From contig QFOD01000001.1 of NCBI GenBank assembly GCA_003241055.1, forward strand, positions 124,001 through 188,000: 64,000 nucleotides of DNA, read 5' to 3'. The stretch is from Roseateles depolymerans (GTDB taxonomy: Bacteria; Pseudomonadota; Gammaproteobacteria; Burkholderiales; Burkholderiaceae_C). The notes below the pieces were generated by a model. That model saw only the letters and a list, made by a program, of their open reading frames with translations. It was not told where the DNA came from and made no database searches. Position numbers and translations under genes: made by a program. Of this stretch, positions 14,680 to 23,076 are shown piece after piece; within the stretch, counting starts at the first letter, position 1; each line of letters begins with the position of its first letter.

Positions 14680-15159
14680 TCAGGCGGCTTCCTTCTTCAG
14701 AGCCTTGACGGCCTTCAGCACGTCGTCGACATGGCCGGCCACCTTGATGCCGCGCCACTCTTCAACCAGCACGCCGGCCGGATTGATGAGGAAGGTCGAG
14801 CGTTCGATGCCCTTGACCTTCTTGCCGTACATGATCTTGTTCTTGACCACGCCGAACATATGGCAGAGCTTTTCTTCGGTGTCGGCAATCAGTTCGAAGG
14901 GCAGTTCCAGCGTCTGCTTGAACTTCTCGTGCGAGACCATGTTGTCGCGAGACACGCCGAACACGACGGCGCCGGCCTTCACGAAGTCCTTGTGGCGGTC
15001 ACGAAACTGCATGGCTTCGGTGGTGCAGCCCGGCGTGTTGTCTTTCGGGTAGAAATACAGCACAACGGACTTGCCCAGGAAGGCATTGCCAGTGAACTTC
15101 ACGCCGCCGGTGGCTTGAGCCTCAATTTCCGGCAGGGGTTTGTTGAGCGCAGGCGTCAT
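14680..15159 (-). CDS. bcp: thioredoxin-dependent thiol peroxidase (Bcp/PrxQ peroxiredoxin)
   Basis: A 159-residue cytosolic peroxiredoxin reducing hydrogen peroxide and organic peroxides. The peroxidatic Cys is in YPKDNTPGCTTEAMQFRD, the PxxxTxxC motif typical of the class, and the catalytic Arg is in ERSTFLI. In many PrxQ enzymes a resolving Cys follows five residues after the first; here that position is not Cys (TPGCTTEAM), so it is a 1-Cys type, or uses the Cys in EKLCHMF. I chose the start at 15159 (MTPALNK) to match the family's length; the frame extends 27 codons further up without homology. Confidence 0.92.
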   Translation of the reverse strand: MTPALNKPLPEIEAQATGGVKFTGNAFLGKSVVLYFYPKDNTPGCTTEAMQFRDRHKDFVKAGAVVFGVSRDNMVSHEKFKQTLELPFELIADTEEKLCHMFGVVKNKIMYGKKVKGIERSTFLINPAGVLVEEWRGIKVAGHVDDVLKAVKALKKEAA

Positions 15160-15324
15160 GGGGGGTGCGGCAAGGTTAGGCTCACGGGGTCCCCGGGTCG
15201 TGTTGGCCGTGAAGCTTTTCACGCGGGCGCCCGCAAGCAATAGCCCGCAATTATAAAGGCTTACGCCCGGCTCTCGAAGCTTCTGCTCCGGCCGGGTGAT
15301 CTGGCGTGCCTCGCGGGGGCGGTT

Positions 15325-15699
15325 TCAGGCCTCGATCAGCAGGGCGGCCAGCACGTTGCGCCCCTCGCTCGCCAGCACGTTGTAGGTGCGGCAGGCGGCG
15401 GCGAGGTCCATCACCTCGAAGCCCACGCGCGCCTCGGGCAGCGCACGCCAGAGCTCGGGACGGGGGAAGCGTAGCCGGCTGCCGCTGCCGAAGATCACCA
15501 GTTCGGGCTGGAGTGCGCGGATTGCTTCGAAATGCGCGGCCTGCAACTCCTCGAAGCGCGAAGGAGTCCAGGGCGTGACCACGCCTTGCCAGGGCACCAG
15601 CACGCTGCGCGCGTGCAGCTGGCCATTGACCCACACGCCCTGTGAATCGTGGCGGGAGATGTTGTTGCCGTCCTGCGGCTGGTCAAGCTGAAACTTCAT
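15325..15699 (-). CDS. Mth938-like domain (DUF498) protein
   Basis: A 124-residue protein of the Mth938/Xcc1710 family. Recognisable segments are FQLDQPQDGNNI at the start, VPWQGVVTPW, then LVIFGSGSRLRFP and a CRTYNVLASEGRNVLAALL ending. The family adopts a MTH938-like fold (human AAMDC and NDUFAF3 are relatives) but has no established bacterial activity. The start at 15699 is chosen at the conserved MKFQLDQ; upstream codons overlap the divergent aminotransferase promoter. It shares a 131-base intergenic region with alaA. Confidence 0.88.
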   Translation of the reverse strand: MKFQLDQPQDGNNISRHDSQGVWVNGQLHARSVLVPWQGVVTPWTPSRFEELQAAHFEAIRALQPELVIFGSGSRLRFPRPELWRALPEARVGFEVMDLAAACRTYNVLASEGRNVLAALLIEA

Positions 15700-15830
15700 C
15701 GGAAACGGAGTCTGTTCGGCCCTTGCGGCCGGGCGCAGTGTCGCGCAGTTCCACCACCCTGGCGTGTCTGGGTGCTTAAACTCCGAAATCCCCCTTTTGC
15801 AATGCAGCAAACCCGAGTACGGAGTCCGTC

Positions 15831-17057
15831 TTGAAGCCCATCATCAAGTCCAGCAAGCTCGCCAGCGTCAGCTATGACATCCGCGGCCCCGTGCTGGACA
15901 AGGCCCGCCAGATGGAGGAAGAGGGCCAGAAGATCATCAAGCTCAACATCGGCAACACGGCGGTGTTCGGGCTGACGCCGCCCGACGAGATCGTGCAGGA
16001 CATGATCCGCAACCTGGCCGACGCCGGTGGCTACACGGACAGCAAGGGGCTGTTCGCGCCGCGCAAGGCCGTGGTGCACTACACGCAGCAAAAGGGCGTC
16101 AAGGGCGTCACGGTGGACGATGTCTATCTGGGCAACGGCGCGTCAGAGCTGATCCAGATGGCGATCAACGCGCTGGTCAACGATGGCGACGAGATCCTGA
16201 TCCCGACGCCCGACTTCCCGCTCTACACGGCGGTGGTCGGCCTGTCGGGCGGCCGCCCGGTGCACTACCGCTGCGACGAGGGCGCGGGCTGGCTGCCGGA
16301 CCTGACCGACATCGAGTCCAAGATCACGCCGCGCACCCGCGGCATCATGGTCTGCAACCCGAACAACCCGACCGGCGCGCTCTACCCGAACGACCTGCTG
16401 CTGGGCATCATCGAGCTGGCGCGTCGCCACCAGCTGGTGGTGTTTGCCGACGAGATCTACGACAAGACGCTCTACGACGGCAACGTGCACACGAGCATGG
16501 CCTCGCTGGCGGACGACGTGCTGTTCGTGACCTTCAACGGCCTGTCCAAGAACTACCGCAGCTGCGGCTACCGTGCCGGCTGGATGGTGGTGTCGGGCGA
16601 GAAGCGTCATGCGCGCGACTACATCGAGGGCCTGAACATGCTGGCCTCGCTGCGCCTGTGTTCCAACACGCCGGGCCAGCTCGCCATCCAGACGGCACTG
16701 GGGGGCTACCAGAGCATCGACGACCTCGTGGCGCCGACCGGCCGCCTGGCGCGCCAGCGCGACCTGGCCTACGAGCTGATGACGCAGATTCCCGGTGTCA
16801 GCGTCGTCAAGCCCAAGGCGGCGCTCTACATGTTCCCGCGCCTGGACCCCAAGGTCTATCCGATCACCGATGACCAGCAATTCGCCTACGAGCTGCTGGC
16901 CGAGGAGAAGGTGCTGATCGTGCAGGGCACGGGCTTCAACTGGCCCGAGCACGACCATTTCCGCCTCGTCTTCCTGCCCAATGTCGACGACCTGCGCGAG
17001 GCCGTGGGCCGTATCGACCGATTCCTGGCGGGCTACCGCCGCCGTCACACCTCCTGA
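15831..17057 (+). CDS. alaA: alanine-synthesising aminotransferase (AlaA-type, PLP-dependent)
   Basis: A 408-residue class I aminotransferase. It closely resembles E. coli AlaA throughout (IKSSKLASVSYDIRGPVLDKA, LNIGNTAVFGL, GYTDSKGL). PLP contacts visible are NPNNPTGA, FADEIYDK and the Lys in TFNGLSKNYRSCGYRAGW. It makes alanine from pyruvate and glutamate. The start is a TTG at 15831 with GGAG seven bases upstream; no ATG in frame lies before the homologous region. Eleven bases separate it from hom, so alaA-hom is an operon feeding amino acid synthesis. Confidence 0.93.
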   Translation: MKPIIKSSKLASVSYDIRGPVLDKARQMEEEGQKIIKLNIGNTAVFGLTPPDEIVQDMIRNLADAGGYTDSKGLFAPRKAVVHYTQQKGVKGVTVDDVYLGNGASELIQMAINALVNDGDEILIPTPDFPLYTAVVGLSGGRPVHYRCDEGAGWLPDLTDIESKITPRTRGIMVCNPNNPTGALYPNDLLLGIIELARRHQLVVFADEIYDKTLYDGNVHTSMASLADDVLFVTFNGLSKNYRSCGYRAGWMVVSGEKRHARDYIEGLNMLASLRLCSNTPGQLAIQTALGGYQSIDDLVAPTGRLARQRDLAYELMTQIPGVSVVKPKAALYMFPRLDPKVYPITDDQQFAYELLAEEKVLIVQGTGFNWPEHDHFRLVFLPNVDDLREAVGRIDRFLAGYRRRHTS

Positions 17058-17068
17058 GAGTTCCCGAG

Positions 17069-18388
17069 ATGCAAGCGATTCAAGTGGGCCTGATCGGCCT
17101 GGGCACCGTCGGTACCGGCACCTGGCAGGTGCTCAAGCGCAACCAGGCCGAGATCCGCGGCCGCGCGGGTCGTGGCATCGAGATCGCCATGATCGCGGCG
17201 CGCAGCGAGGCGCGTGCCGAGGTCTATCGCTCGGTGGTCGGCGGTGCCGTGCCGGTGGTGGGCGATGCGATGGCGCTGGTGGACAACCCTGCCATCGACA
17301 TCGTGGTGGAGCTGATCGGCGGCATCGAGCCGGCGCGCACGCTGGTGCTCAAGGCCATCGCCAACGGCAAGCATGTGGTCACAGCCAACAAGGCGCTGCT
17401 GGCGCTGCACGGCACCGAGATCTTTGCGGCGGCGCGCGAGAAGGGCGTGGTCGTCGCCTTCGAGGCGGCCGTGGCCGGGGGCATTCCCATCATCAAGGCG
17501 CTGCGCGAGGGCCTGACCGGCAACCGCATCGAGTGGATCGCCGGCATCATCAACGGCACCACCAACTTCATCCTCTCGGAGATGCGCGGCAAGGGCCTGG
17601 ACTTCGCCACCGTGCTGAAGGAGGCGCAACGCCTGGGCTATGCCGAGGCCGATCCCACCTTCGACATCGAGGGCGTGGATGCGGCCCACAAGCTGACCAT
17701 CATGAGCGCCATCGCCTTCGGCGTGCCCGTGCAGTTCGCCAAAGCCCATGTGGAGGGCATCTCCAGCCTGCAGGCCACCGACATCAAGTACGCCGAGCAG
17801 CTGGGCTATCGCATCAAGCTGCTGGGCATCACGCGCCGCCGTGCGGACGGCATCGAACTGCGCGTCCATCCCACGCTGATCCCGGCGACGCGCCTCATCG
17901 CCAATGTCGAAGGCGCGATGAACGCGGTCGTCGTGCAGGCCGATGCGGTGGGCACGACGCTGTACTACGGCAAGGGCGCGGGCGCCGAGCCGACGGCTTC
18001 GGCCGTCGTGGCCGATCTGGTCGACGTGACCCGCCTGGCCACCGCCGACCCCGACCACCGCGTGCCGCATCTGGCCTTCCAGCCCGACGCGATCAGCGAC
18101 ACGCCGGTGCTGCCCATCGCCCAGGTGCAGACCGCGTTCTACCTGCGCCTGGTGGTGGCCGATCAGCCGGGCGTGCTGTCGCGCATCACCACCATCCTGG
18201 CCGAGAGCGACATTTCCATCGACGCGGTGCTGCAGCGCGAATCCGCCGAAGGCGAACGCCAGACCGACCTCATCATCCTGACCCACGACACCGTCGAGGG
18301 CCGCATGAACGATGCGCTGGCCAAGATGCAGGCGCTGGAGACCGTGCTGGCGCCCATCGTGAGGATTCGCAAGGAAGAGTTGGCTTGA
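17069..18388 (+). CDS. hom: homoserine dehydrogenase
   Basis: A 439-residue enzyme reducing aspartate semialdehyde to homoserine with NAD(P)H in threonine/methionine synthesis. The Rossmann nucleotide motif is GLIGLGTVGTGT at the N-terminus; the catalytic region has GGIPIIKALREGLTGNRIEWIAGIINGTTNFIL, with the active-site Lys/Asp in the following EAQRLGYAEADP and DGVDAAHKL stretch. A C-terminal ACT domain (VADQPGVLSRITTILAESDISI) is the site of threonine feedback inhibition. It follows alaA by 11 bases. Confidence 0.96.
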   Translation: MQAIQVGLIGLGTVGTGTWQVLKRNQAEIRGRAGRGIEIAMIAARSEARAEVYRSVVGGAVPVVGDAMALVDNPAIDIVVELIGGIEPARTLVLKAIANGKHVVTANKALLALHGTEIFAAAREKGVVVAFEAAVAGGIPIIKALREGLTGNRIEWIAGIINGTTNFILSEMRGKGLDFATVLKEAQRLGYAEADPTFDIEGVDAAHKLTIMSAIAFGVPVQFAKAHVEGISSLQATDIKYAEQLGYRIKLLGITRRRADGIELRVHPTLIPATRLIANVEGAMNAVVVQADAVGTTLYYGKGAGAEPTASAVVADLVDVTRLATADPDHRVPHLAFQPDAISDTPVLPIAQVQTAFYLRLVVADQPGVLSRITTILAESDISIDAVLQRESAEGERQTDLIILTHDTVEGRMNDALAKMQALETVLAPIVRIRKEELA

Positions 18389-18424
18389 ATTGTTGGTCCC
18401 TCGCCCCGTCTTGCCGCGCTGAAC

Positions 18425-18525
18425 GCAGGCAAGCCTGCTCGGTCCCCCGAGGGGACGGCGATGCAAGCAGCGTCGAGCCGCTCGCATCGCCGGTGGGCCG
18501 GCTTGGGGCGGCCCGGCGCCGGCCC
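18425..18525. repeat. cluster of intergenic hairpins (REP-like) between hom and thrC
   Basis: Four inverted repeats stand back to back: GCAGGC-AA-GCCTGC (18425-18438), GTCCCC-C-GAGGGGAC core (18442-18456), an arm pair GGCGATGC / GCATCGCC (18457-18464 and 18484-18491) enclosing AGCG/CGCT, and GGGCCGGC / GCCGGCCC (18495-18502 and 18518-18525). There is no T run, so it is not a simple terminator. Similar intergenic palindromes are common in Burkholderiales. It fills most of the 185-base gap and would lower thrC expression or stabilise the hom mRNA. Confidence 0.6.
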
Positions 18526-18573
18526 TCAAGGACAACGGCATTAGGCAGTGCATCCACTCTTTGAGCACCTGAC

Positions 18574-19989
18574 ATGAAATACATCAGCACCCGCGGCGAC
18601 CAGACCGAGCGAGGCTTTTCCGACATCCTGCTCGAAGGCCTCGCCCCCGATGGCGGCCTTTACCTGCCCACGCATTACCCGCAGGTGGACGACGCCACGC
18701 TGACGCGCTGGCGTGCGCTGCCCTATGCGGAGCTGGCGTTCGAGATCCTGTCGCTCTACATCGACGACATCCCGGCCGCCGACCTGCGGGCCATCACCGC
18801 GCGCACCTACACGGCGGCGGTGTTTGGCACCGAGGCCATCGTGCCGCTGAAGCCGCTGGAGCCGGGCGTGTTCCTGGAGGCGCTGTCCAACGGGCCGACG
18901 CTGGCCTTCAAGGACATGGCCATGCAGCTGCTGGGCAATCTGTTCGAGTACGAACTGGGCCGGCGCGGGCAGACGTTGAACATCCTGGGCGCGACCTCGG
19001 GCGACACCGGCAGCGCGGCCGAGTACGCGATGCGCGGCAAGGCCGGCGTGAGCGTCTTCATGCTCAGCCCCAACGGCCGCATGAGCCCCTTCCAGCAGGC
19101 GCAGATGTTCAGCCTGCCCGACGCCAACATCCACAACCTCTGCGTGGAAGGCGTGTTCGACGACTGCCAGGACATCGTCAAGGCAGTATCCAACGACCTG
19201 ACCTTCAAGCGCGAGTGGCGCATCGGCACGGTCAACTCCATCAACTGGGCGCGCCTGCTGGCCCAGGTGGTGTACTACTTCGCTGGCTATTTCCAGGCCA
19301 CCCGCAGCAATGCCGAGAAGGTCAGCTTCACAGTGCCGTCCGGCAACTTCGGCAACGTCTGCGCCGGTCATGTGGCGCGCATGATGGGCCTGCCGATTGC
19401 GCAGCTGGTGGTGGCCACCAACGAGAACGACGTGCTCGACGAGTTCTTCCGCACCGGCCAGTACCGAGTGCGCGGCAGTGCCGAGACCTGGGAGACCTCC
19501 AGCCCGTCCATGGACATCTCCAAGGCCTCCAACTTCGAGCGCTTCGTGTTCGACCTGCTGGGCCGTGATGGCGCGCAGGTGCAGGCGCTGTTCGGCACGG
19601 CGCTCTCGCGCGACGGCACGTTCGCGGTGGGGGCGGGCGAGCGGGCGCGCTTTGCCGAGTTCGGCTTCGTGTCCGGCCGCAGCACGCATGCCGACCGCCT
19701 GGCCACCATCCGCGACACCGACGCGCGCTTCGGCGTGCTGATCGACACCCACACGGCGGACGGCCTCAAGGTGGCCCGCGAGCACCTGCAGCCGGGTGTG
19801 CCCATGCTGGTGCTGGAGACGGCGCTGGCGGTGAAGTTCGCCGCCACCATCGAGGAGGCGGTGGGCCGCAAGCCCGAGCTGCCGGCTGCCTTGGCTGATC
19901 TGGAATCGCGTCCGCGCCGCTTCACCGTGGTGCCGGCCGATGCGGGCGTGGTGAAGGCCTTCATTGAGCAGCATGCGCCGGTGCCTTGA
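18574..19989 (+). CDS. thrC: threonine synthase
   Basis: A 471-residue PLP enzyme converting O-phosphohomoserine to threonine. It is the long bacterial (class with N-terminal GGLYLPTHYP) type. The PLP Lys is in the LAFKDMAM segment, and ATSGDTGSAAEYAM and VPSGNFGNVCAG are the cofactor phosphate loops. It completes the alaA-hom-thrC set; a hairpin cluster precedes it and an intrinsic terminator follows. Confidence 0.96.
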   Translation: MKYISTRGDQTERGFSDILLEGLAPDGGLYLPTHYPQVDDATLTRWRALPYAELAFEILSLYIDDIPAADLRAITARTYTAAVFGTEAIVPLKPLEPGVFLEALSNGPTLAFKDMAMQLLGNLFEYELGRRGQTLNILGATSGDTGSAAEYAMRGKAGVSVFMLSPNGRMSPFQQAQMFSLPDANIHNLCVEGVFDDCQDIVKAVSNDLTFKREWRIGTVNSINWARLLAQVVYYFAGYFQATRSNAEKVSFTVPSGNFGNVCAGHVARMMGLPIAQLVVATNENDVLDEFFRTGQYRVRGSAETWETSSPSMDISKASNFERFVFDLLGRDGAQVQALFGTALSRDGTFAVGAGERARFAEFGFVSGRSTHADRLATIRDTDARFGVLIDTHTADGLKVAREHLQPGVPMLVLETALAVKFAATIEEAVGRKPELPAALADLESRPRRFTVVPADAGVVKAFIEQHAPVP

Positions 19990-20019
19990 CGATTGACCCT
20001 GGGCGGCGTGGCCCGACGG

Positions 20020-20045
20020 CGGCGGCACTACAGTGCCGCCGTTTT
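20020..20045 (+). terminator. intrinsic terminator after thrC
   Basis: CGGCGGCAC pairs with GTGCCGCCG (20020-20028 and 20033-20041) around TACA, followed by TTTTCT. It begins 31 bases after the thrC stop and ends the alaA-hom-thrC unit. Confidence 0.8.
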
Positions 20046-20063
20046 CTATTTGCAGGGCCTCCC

Positions 20064-21113
20064 ATGCGCTTCCCCCGTCTTGCTGCGCTGCTGGGCGCGG
20101 CGTTGAGCCTCGCCGTGTCGACCACCCAGGCAGCCCCGCCGCCCAGTCCGCCGGCATCGGCCGTGCCGCCGCCGGTCTACGGCCCCGAGCTGCAGGGCTT
20201 TGCCTACCCCTACGAGCTGCAGCACTTCGCGTTCCGGTCGCAGGGCGAGGCGCTGCAGATGGGCTACATGGACGTCGCGCCAGCGGGCACGCCCAATGGC
20301 CGTGTGGCGGTGCTGCTGCACGGCAAGAACTTCTGCGCTGCCACCTGGGAAGGCCAGATCGCCGCGCTCAGCGCCGCAGGCTGGCGTGTGGTGGTGCCCG
20401 ACCAGATCGGCTTTTGCACCGCCAGCAAGCCGGTGCACTACCAATACAGCTTTCAGCAGCTGGCCGCCAACACGCGGGCGCTGCTGGCCCAGCTCGGGCT
20501 GAAGCGGGTGGCGCTGGTAGGCCATTCCACCGGCGGCATGCTGGCGGTGCGCTACGCGCTGATGTACCCGCAGGAGGTCGAGCAGGTGGCGCTGGTCAAC
20601 CCCATAGGCCTGGAGGACTGGAAGGCCCTGGGCGTGCCCAGCCGCAGCGTCGACGACTGGTACGCCCGTGAGCTCAAGCTGTCGGCCGACAGCGTGCGCA
20701 ACTACGCGCGCAGCACCTACTACGGCGGCCAGTGGAAGCCCGAGTACGAGCGCTGGGTGCAGATGCTGGCCGGGCTCAACGCCGGCCCGGGCCATGAGCT
20801 CGTGGCCTGGAACTCGGCCCTCATCTACGACATGATCTTCACGCAGCCGGTGATCTACGAGTTCCCGCTGCTCAGGCTGCCGGTGACGCTGCTGATCGGC
20901 ACCGGCGACACGACGGCCATCGGTGGGGACATCGCACCGCCCGAGGTCAAGGCGCGTATCGGCCGCTATGCGCAACTGGGCCCGCAGGCGCTCAAGCTGC
21001 TGCCGCAGGGCCGATTGATCGAGTTCGCCGGCCTGGGCCATGCACCGCAGATCCAGGCGCCCGAGCTGTTCAACCGACGCCTGGTCGAGGCCCTGGGCGA
21101 CGCCGTGCATTGA
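20064..21113 (+). CDS. exported alpha/beta hydrolase
   Basis: A 349-residue hydrolase with a signal peptide (PRLAALLGAALSLAVSTTQA, cleavage near residue 24). The fold's landmarks are the oxyanion loop LLHGKNFCAATWEG, the nucleophile elbow GHSTGG, an Asp in LLIGTGDTTA and the catalytic His in GLGHAPQIQAPELF. Haloalkane dehalogenase- and epoxide hydrolase-like members share these; the natural substrate is unknown. The start at 20064 was chosen for the signal peptide; the frame continues upstream through the thrC terminator. It lies 68 bases before moeA. Confidence 0.88.
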   Translation: MRFPRLAALLGAALSLAVSTTQAAPPPSPPASAVPPPVYGPELQGFAYPYELQHFAFRSQGEALQMGYMDVAPAGTPNGRVAVLLHGKNFCAATWEGQIAALSAAGWRVVVPDQIGFCTASKPVHYQYSFQQLAANTRALLAQLGLKRVALVGHSTGGMLAVRYALMYPQEVEQVALVNPIGLEDWKALGVPSRSVDDWYARELKLSADSVRNYARSTYYGGQWKPEYERWVQMLAGLNAGPGHELVAWNSALIYDMIFTQPVIYEFPLLRLPVTLLIGTGDTTAIGGDIAPPEVKARIGRYAQLGPQALKLLPQGRLIEFAGLGHAPQIQAPELFNRRLVEALGDAVH

Positions 21114-21181
21114 GTGCTCTGGAAGGGGCGAATCGCCGCGCCGGCCTGAGGGCTGCGCTCGTGCGGCATCATGCGGGCCTG

Positions 21182-22429
21182 ATGACTGAACCTTCTGTTT
21201 CCTCTTCGGCCGCCAAGCGCGGCCCCCTGCTCAGCGCCGACGAGGCGCTGGCCCGCCTGCTGGCGGCCTTCCAGCCGCTGCAGGCTGTAGAGAACGTGGC
21301 CACGCAGGCGGCGCGCGGCCGGGTGCTGGCGCGCGCCATCGTCTCGACGGTGGATGTGCCGCCGGCCAACAACTCCGCGATGGACGGCTATGCGCTGCGG
21401 CTGGCCGATCTGGCGGCGGGCCAGCCGCTGCCGGTGAGCCAGCGCATTCCCGCCGGCGTCGTGGGCCAGCCCCTGGTGGCCGGCACGGCGGCGCGCATCT
21501 TCACCGGCGCGCAGGTGCCGGCCGGGGCCGATGTGGTGGTCATGCAGGAGCATTGCGAAGCCCTGCCCGGTGACGGCCTGGGCCAGGTGCGCGTGAACGA
21601 GCGGCCGGCCGCCGGCGCGGCCATCCGGCGGCGCGGCGAGGACGTGTCCTCGGGCACCGAGGTGCTGCCTGCCGGCACGCGCATCGACGCCATCGCGCAG
21701 GGCCTCGCAGCCACCGTCGGCGCAGCCGAGCTGTGCGTGACGCGGCGCCCGCGCGTGGCGCTGTTCTCCACCGGCGACGAACTGGTGATGCCGGGCGAGC
21801 CGCTGCCGCCGGGCGCCATCTACAACTCCAACCGCTTCACGCTGCGTGGGCTGATCGAGGGCCTGGGCTGCGAGGTGGTGGATCTGGGCATCGTCCCCGA
21901 CCGGCTCGACGCCACCCGCGCTGCCTTGCGCGATGCCAGCACGCGGGCCGATGTGATCGTCACGTCGGGCGGCGTGTCGGTCGGCGAGGAAGACCACCTG
22001 CGCCCCGCGGTGGAAGCCGAGGGTCGCCTGGAGATGTGGCAGCTGGCGATCAAGCCCGGCAAGCCCTTCGCCTACGGCCGGGTGGGCGAGGCGCATTACG
22101 TGGGCCTGCCGGGCAATCCGGTCTCCAGCCTGGTGACCTTCCTGATCCTGGTGCGCCCGGCGCTGCTGCAGCTACAGGGCGCAACCCGCGTGCAGCCGCG
22201 GCGCTGGCGACTGCCGGCGGGCTTCTCCTGGGCCCGCCCGGACCGGCGGCGCGAGTTCCTGCGCGTCCGGGTCAACGATGCCGGCGTGCTGGAGCTCTTC
22301 CCCAACCAGAGTTCCGGCGTGCTGACCTCGACCTTCTGGGCCGACGGCCTGATCGACAACCCTGCGGGCCAGCCCATCGCCGAGGGCGATCTGGTCAGCT
22401 TTCTGCCGTTTTCGGAGCTGCTGGCATGA
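21182..22429 (+). CDS. moeA: molybdopterin molybdenumtransferase
   Basis: A 415-residue enzyme inserting molybdate into MPT-AMP. The family signature PANNSAMDGYA (residues about 61-71) and the MPT-binding loops GDEL (in LFSTGDELVMPG) and TSGGVSVGEEDHL are present, as is the NSNRF motif and the PGKPFAYGR/GLPGNPVSS region. The C-terminal beta domain follows. Its stop overlaps moaD's start (ATGA), so the two are coupled. Confidence 0.96.
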   Translation: MTEPSVSSSAAKRGPLLSADEALARLLAAFQPLQAVENVATQAARGRVLARAIVSTVDVPPANNSAMDGYALRLADLAAGQPLPVSQRIPAGVVGQPLVAGTAARIFTGAQVPAGADVVVMQEHCEALPGDGLGQVRVNERPAAGAAIRRRGEDVSSGTEVLPAGTRIDAIAQGLAATVGAAELCVTRRPRVALFSTGDELVMPGEPLPPGAIYNSNRFTLRGLIEGLGCEVVDLGIVPDRLDATRAALRDASTRADVIVTSGGVSVGEEDHLRPAVEAEGRLEMWQLAIKPGKPFAYGRVGEAHYVGLPGNPVSSLVTFLILVRPALLQLQGATRVQPRRWRLPAGFSWARPDRRREFLRVRVNDAGVLELFPNQSSGVLTSTFWADGLIDNPAGQPIAEGDLVSFLPFSELLA

Positions 22430-22686
22430 GCACCATCACCGTGAAGCTGCGCTTCTTCGCGTCGCTGCGCGAGAAGCTGGGCGAGGCCGACAGCCTGGTG
22501 CTGCCGGCGGGCAGCAGCGTGGCGGCGGCTCGCGATGCGCTGCTGGCGCGGGGCGGCGTGCATGCCGAGGCGCTGGCCCGCGATCGCGCCGTGCGCGCGG
22601 CGCTCAACCAGAAGATGGCGCCCGAGGGCGCGACGCTGGCTGACGGCGACGAGCTGGCGTTCTTCCCGCCGGTCACCGGCGGCTGA
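22426..22686 (+). CDS. moaD: molybdopterin synthase sulfur carrier subunit
   Basis: An 86-residue ubiquitin-fold protein that carries the thiocarboxylate sulfur for MPT synthesis. It begins TITVKLRFFASLREKLG and ends with the required FFPPVTGG (C-terminal GlyGly). Its start lies within the moeA stop. Its partner moaE is 12 kb away at 34747 rather than adjacent; speD follows four bases after its stop. Confidence 0.95.
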   Translation: MSTITVKLRFFASLREKLGEADSLVLPAGSSVAAARDALLARGGVHAEALARDRAVRAALNQKMAPEGATLADGDELAFFPPVTGG

Positions 22687-22690
22687 GCCG

Positions 22691-23056
22691 GTGCACGGCC
22701 TGCACCTGACGGCGGACCTGCGCGGCGTCGACCCGGCGCTGCCGCTGATGAGCGATGCCCAGGCACTGGCCGCCCTGTGCCGTGCGGCCGTCGGCGCCGC
22801 CGGCCTGAGCGGGGTGGCCGAGCTCTTCCATCGCTTCGGCCCCGCCGAGGGGCAGAGCGGCATCACCGGCGTGGTGCTGCTGGCCGAGTCCCACCTGGCG
22901 ATCCACACCTGGCCGGAGCTGGGCGGGGTGACGCTGGATGTCTATGTCTGCAACTACGGCGCGGACAACTCAGGCCGGGCGGAGGCCCTGCTGCAGGCGC
23001 TGCTCGCAGCGTTCCGGCCTCAAGCCGTGACACGCCAGGCCCTCAGCCGCGGTTAG
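22691..23056 (+). CDS. speD: S-adenosylmethionine decarboxylase proenzyme (SpeD, small bacterial type)
   Basis: A 121-residue proenzyme supplying decarboxylated SAM, the aminopropyl donor for spermidine. It begins HGLHLTADLRG and the self-cleavage site is in LAESHLAIHTWPE, where the Ser becomes the pyruvoyl cofactor; the processed proenzyme Cys lies in VYVCNYG. The GTG at 22691 is the start: it is four bases after moaD, so the gene is co-transcribed with moeA-moaD, an unusual neighbour. The aminopropyltransferase it would feed is at 28624-30195 on the other strand. Confidence 0.88.
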   Translation: MHGLHLTADLRGVDPALPLMSDAQALAALCRAAVGAAGLSGVAELFHRFGPAEGQSGITGVVLLAESHLAIHTWPELGGVTLDVYVCNYGADNSGRAEALLQALLAAFRPQAVTRQALSRG

Positions 23057-23076
23057 CGCGGGCTGAGGGCAGCGCC

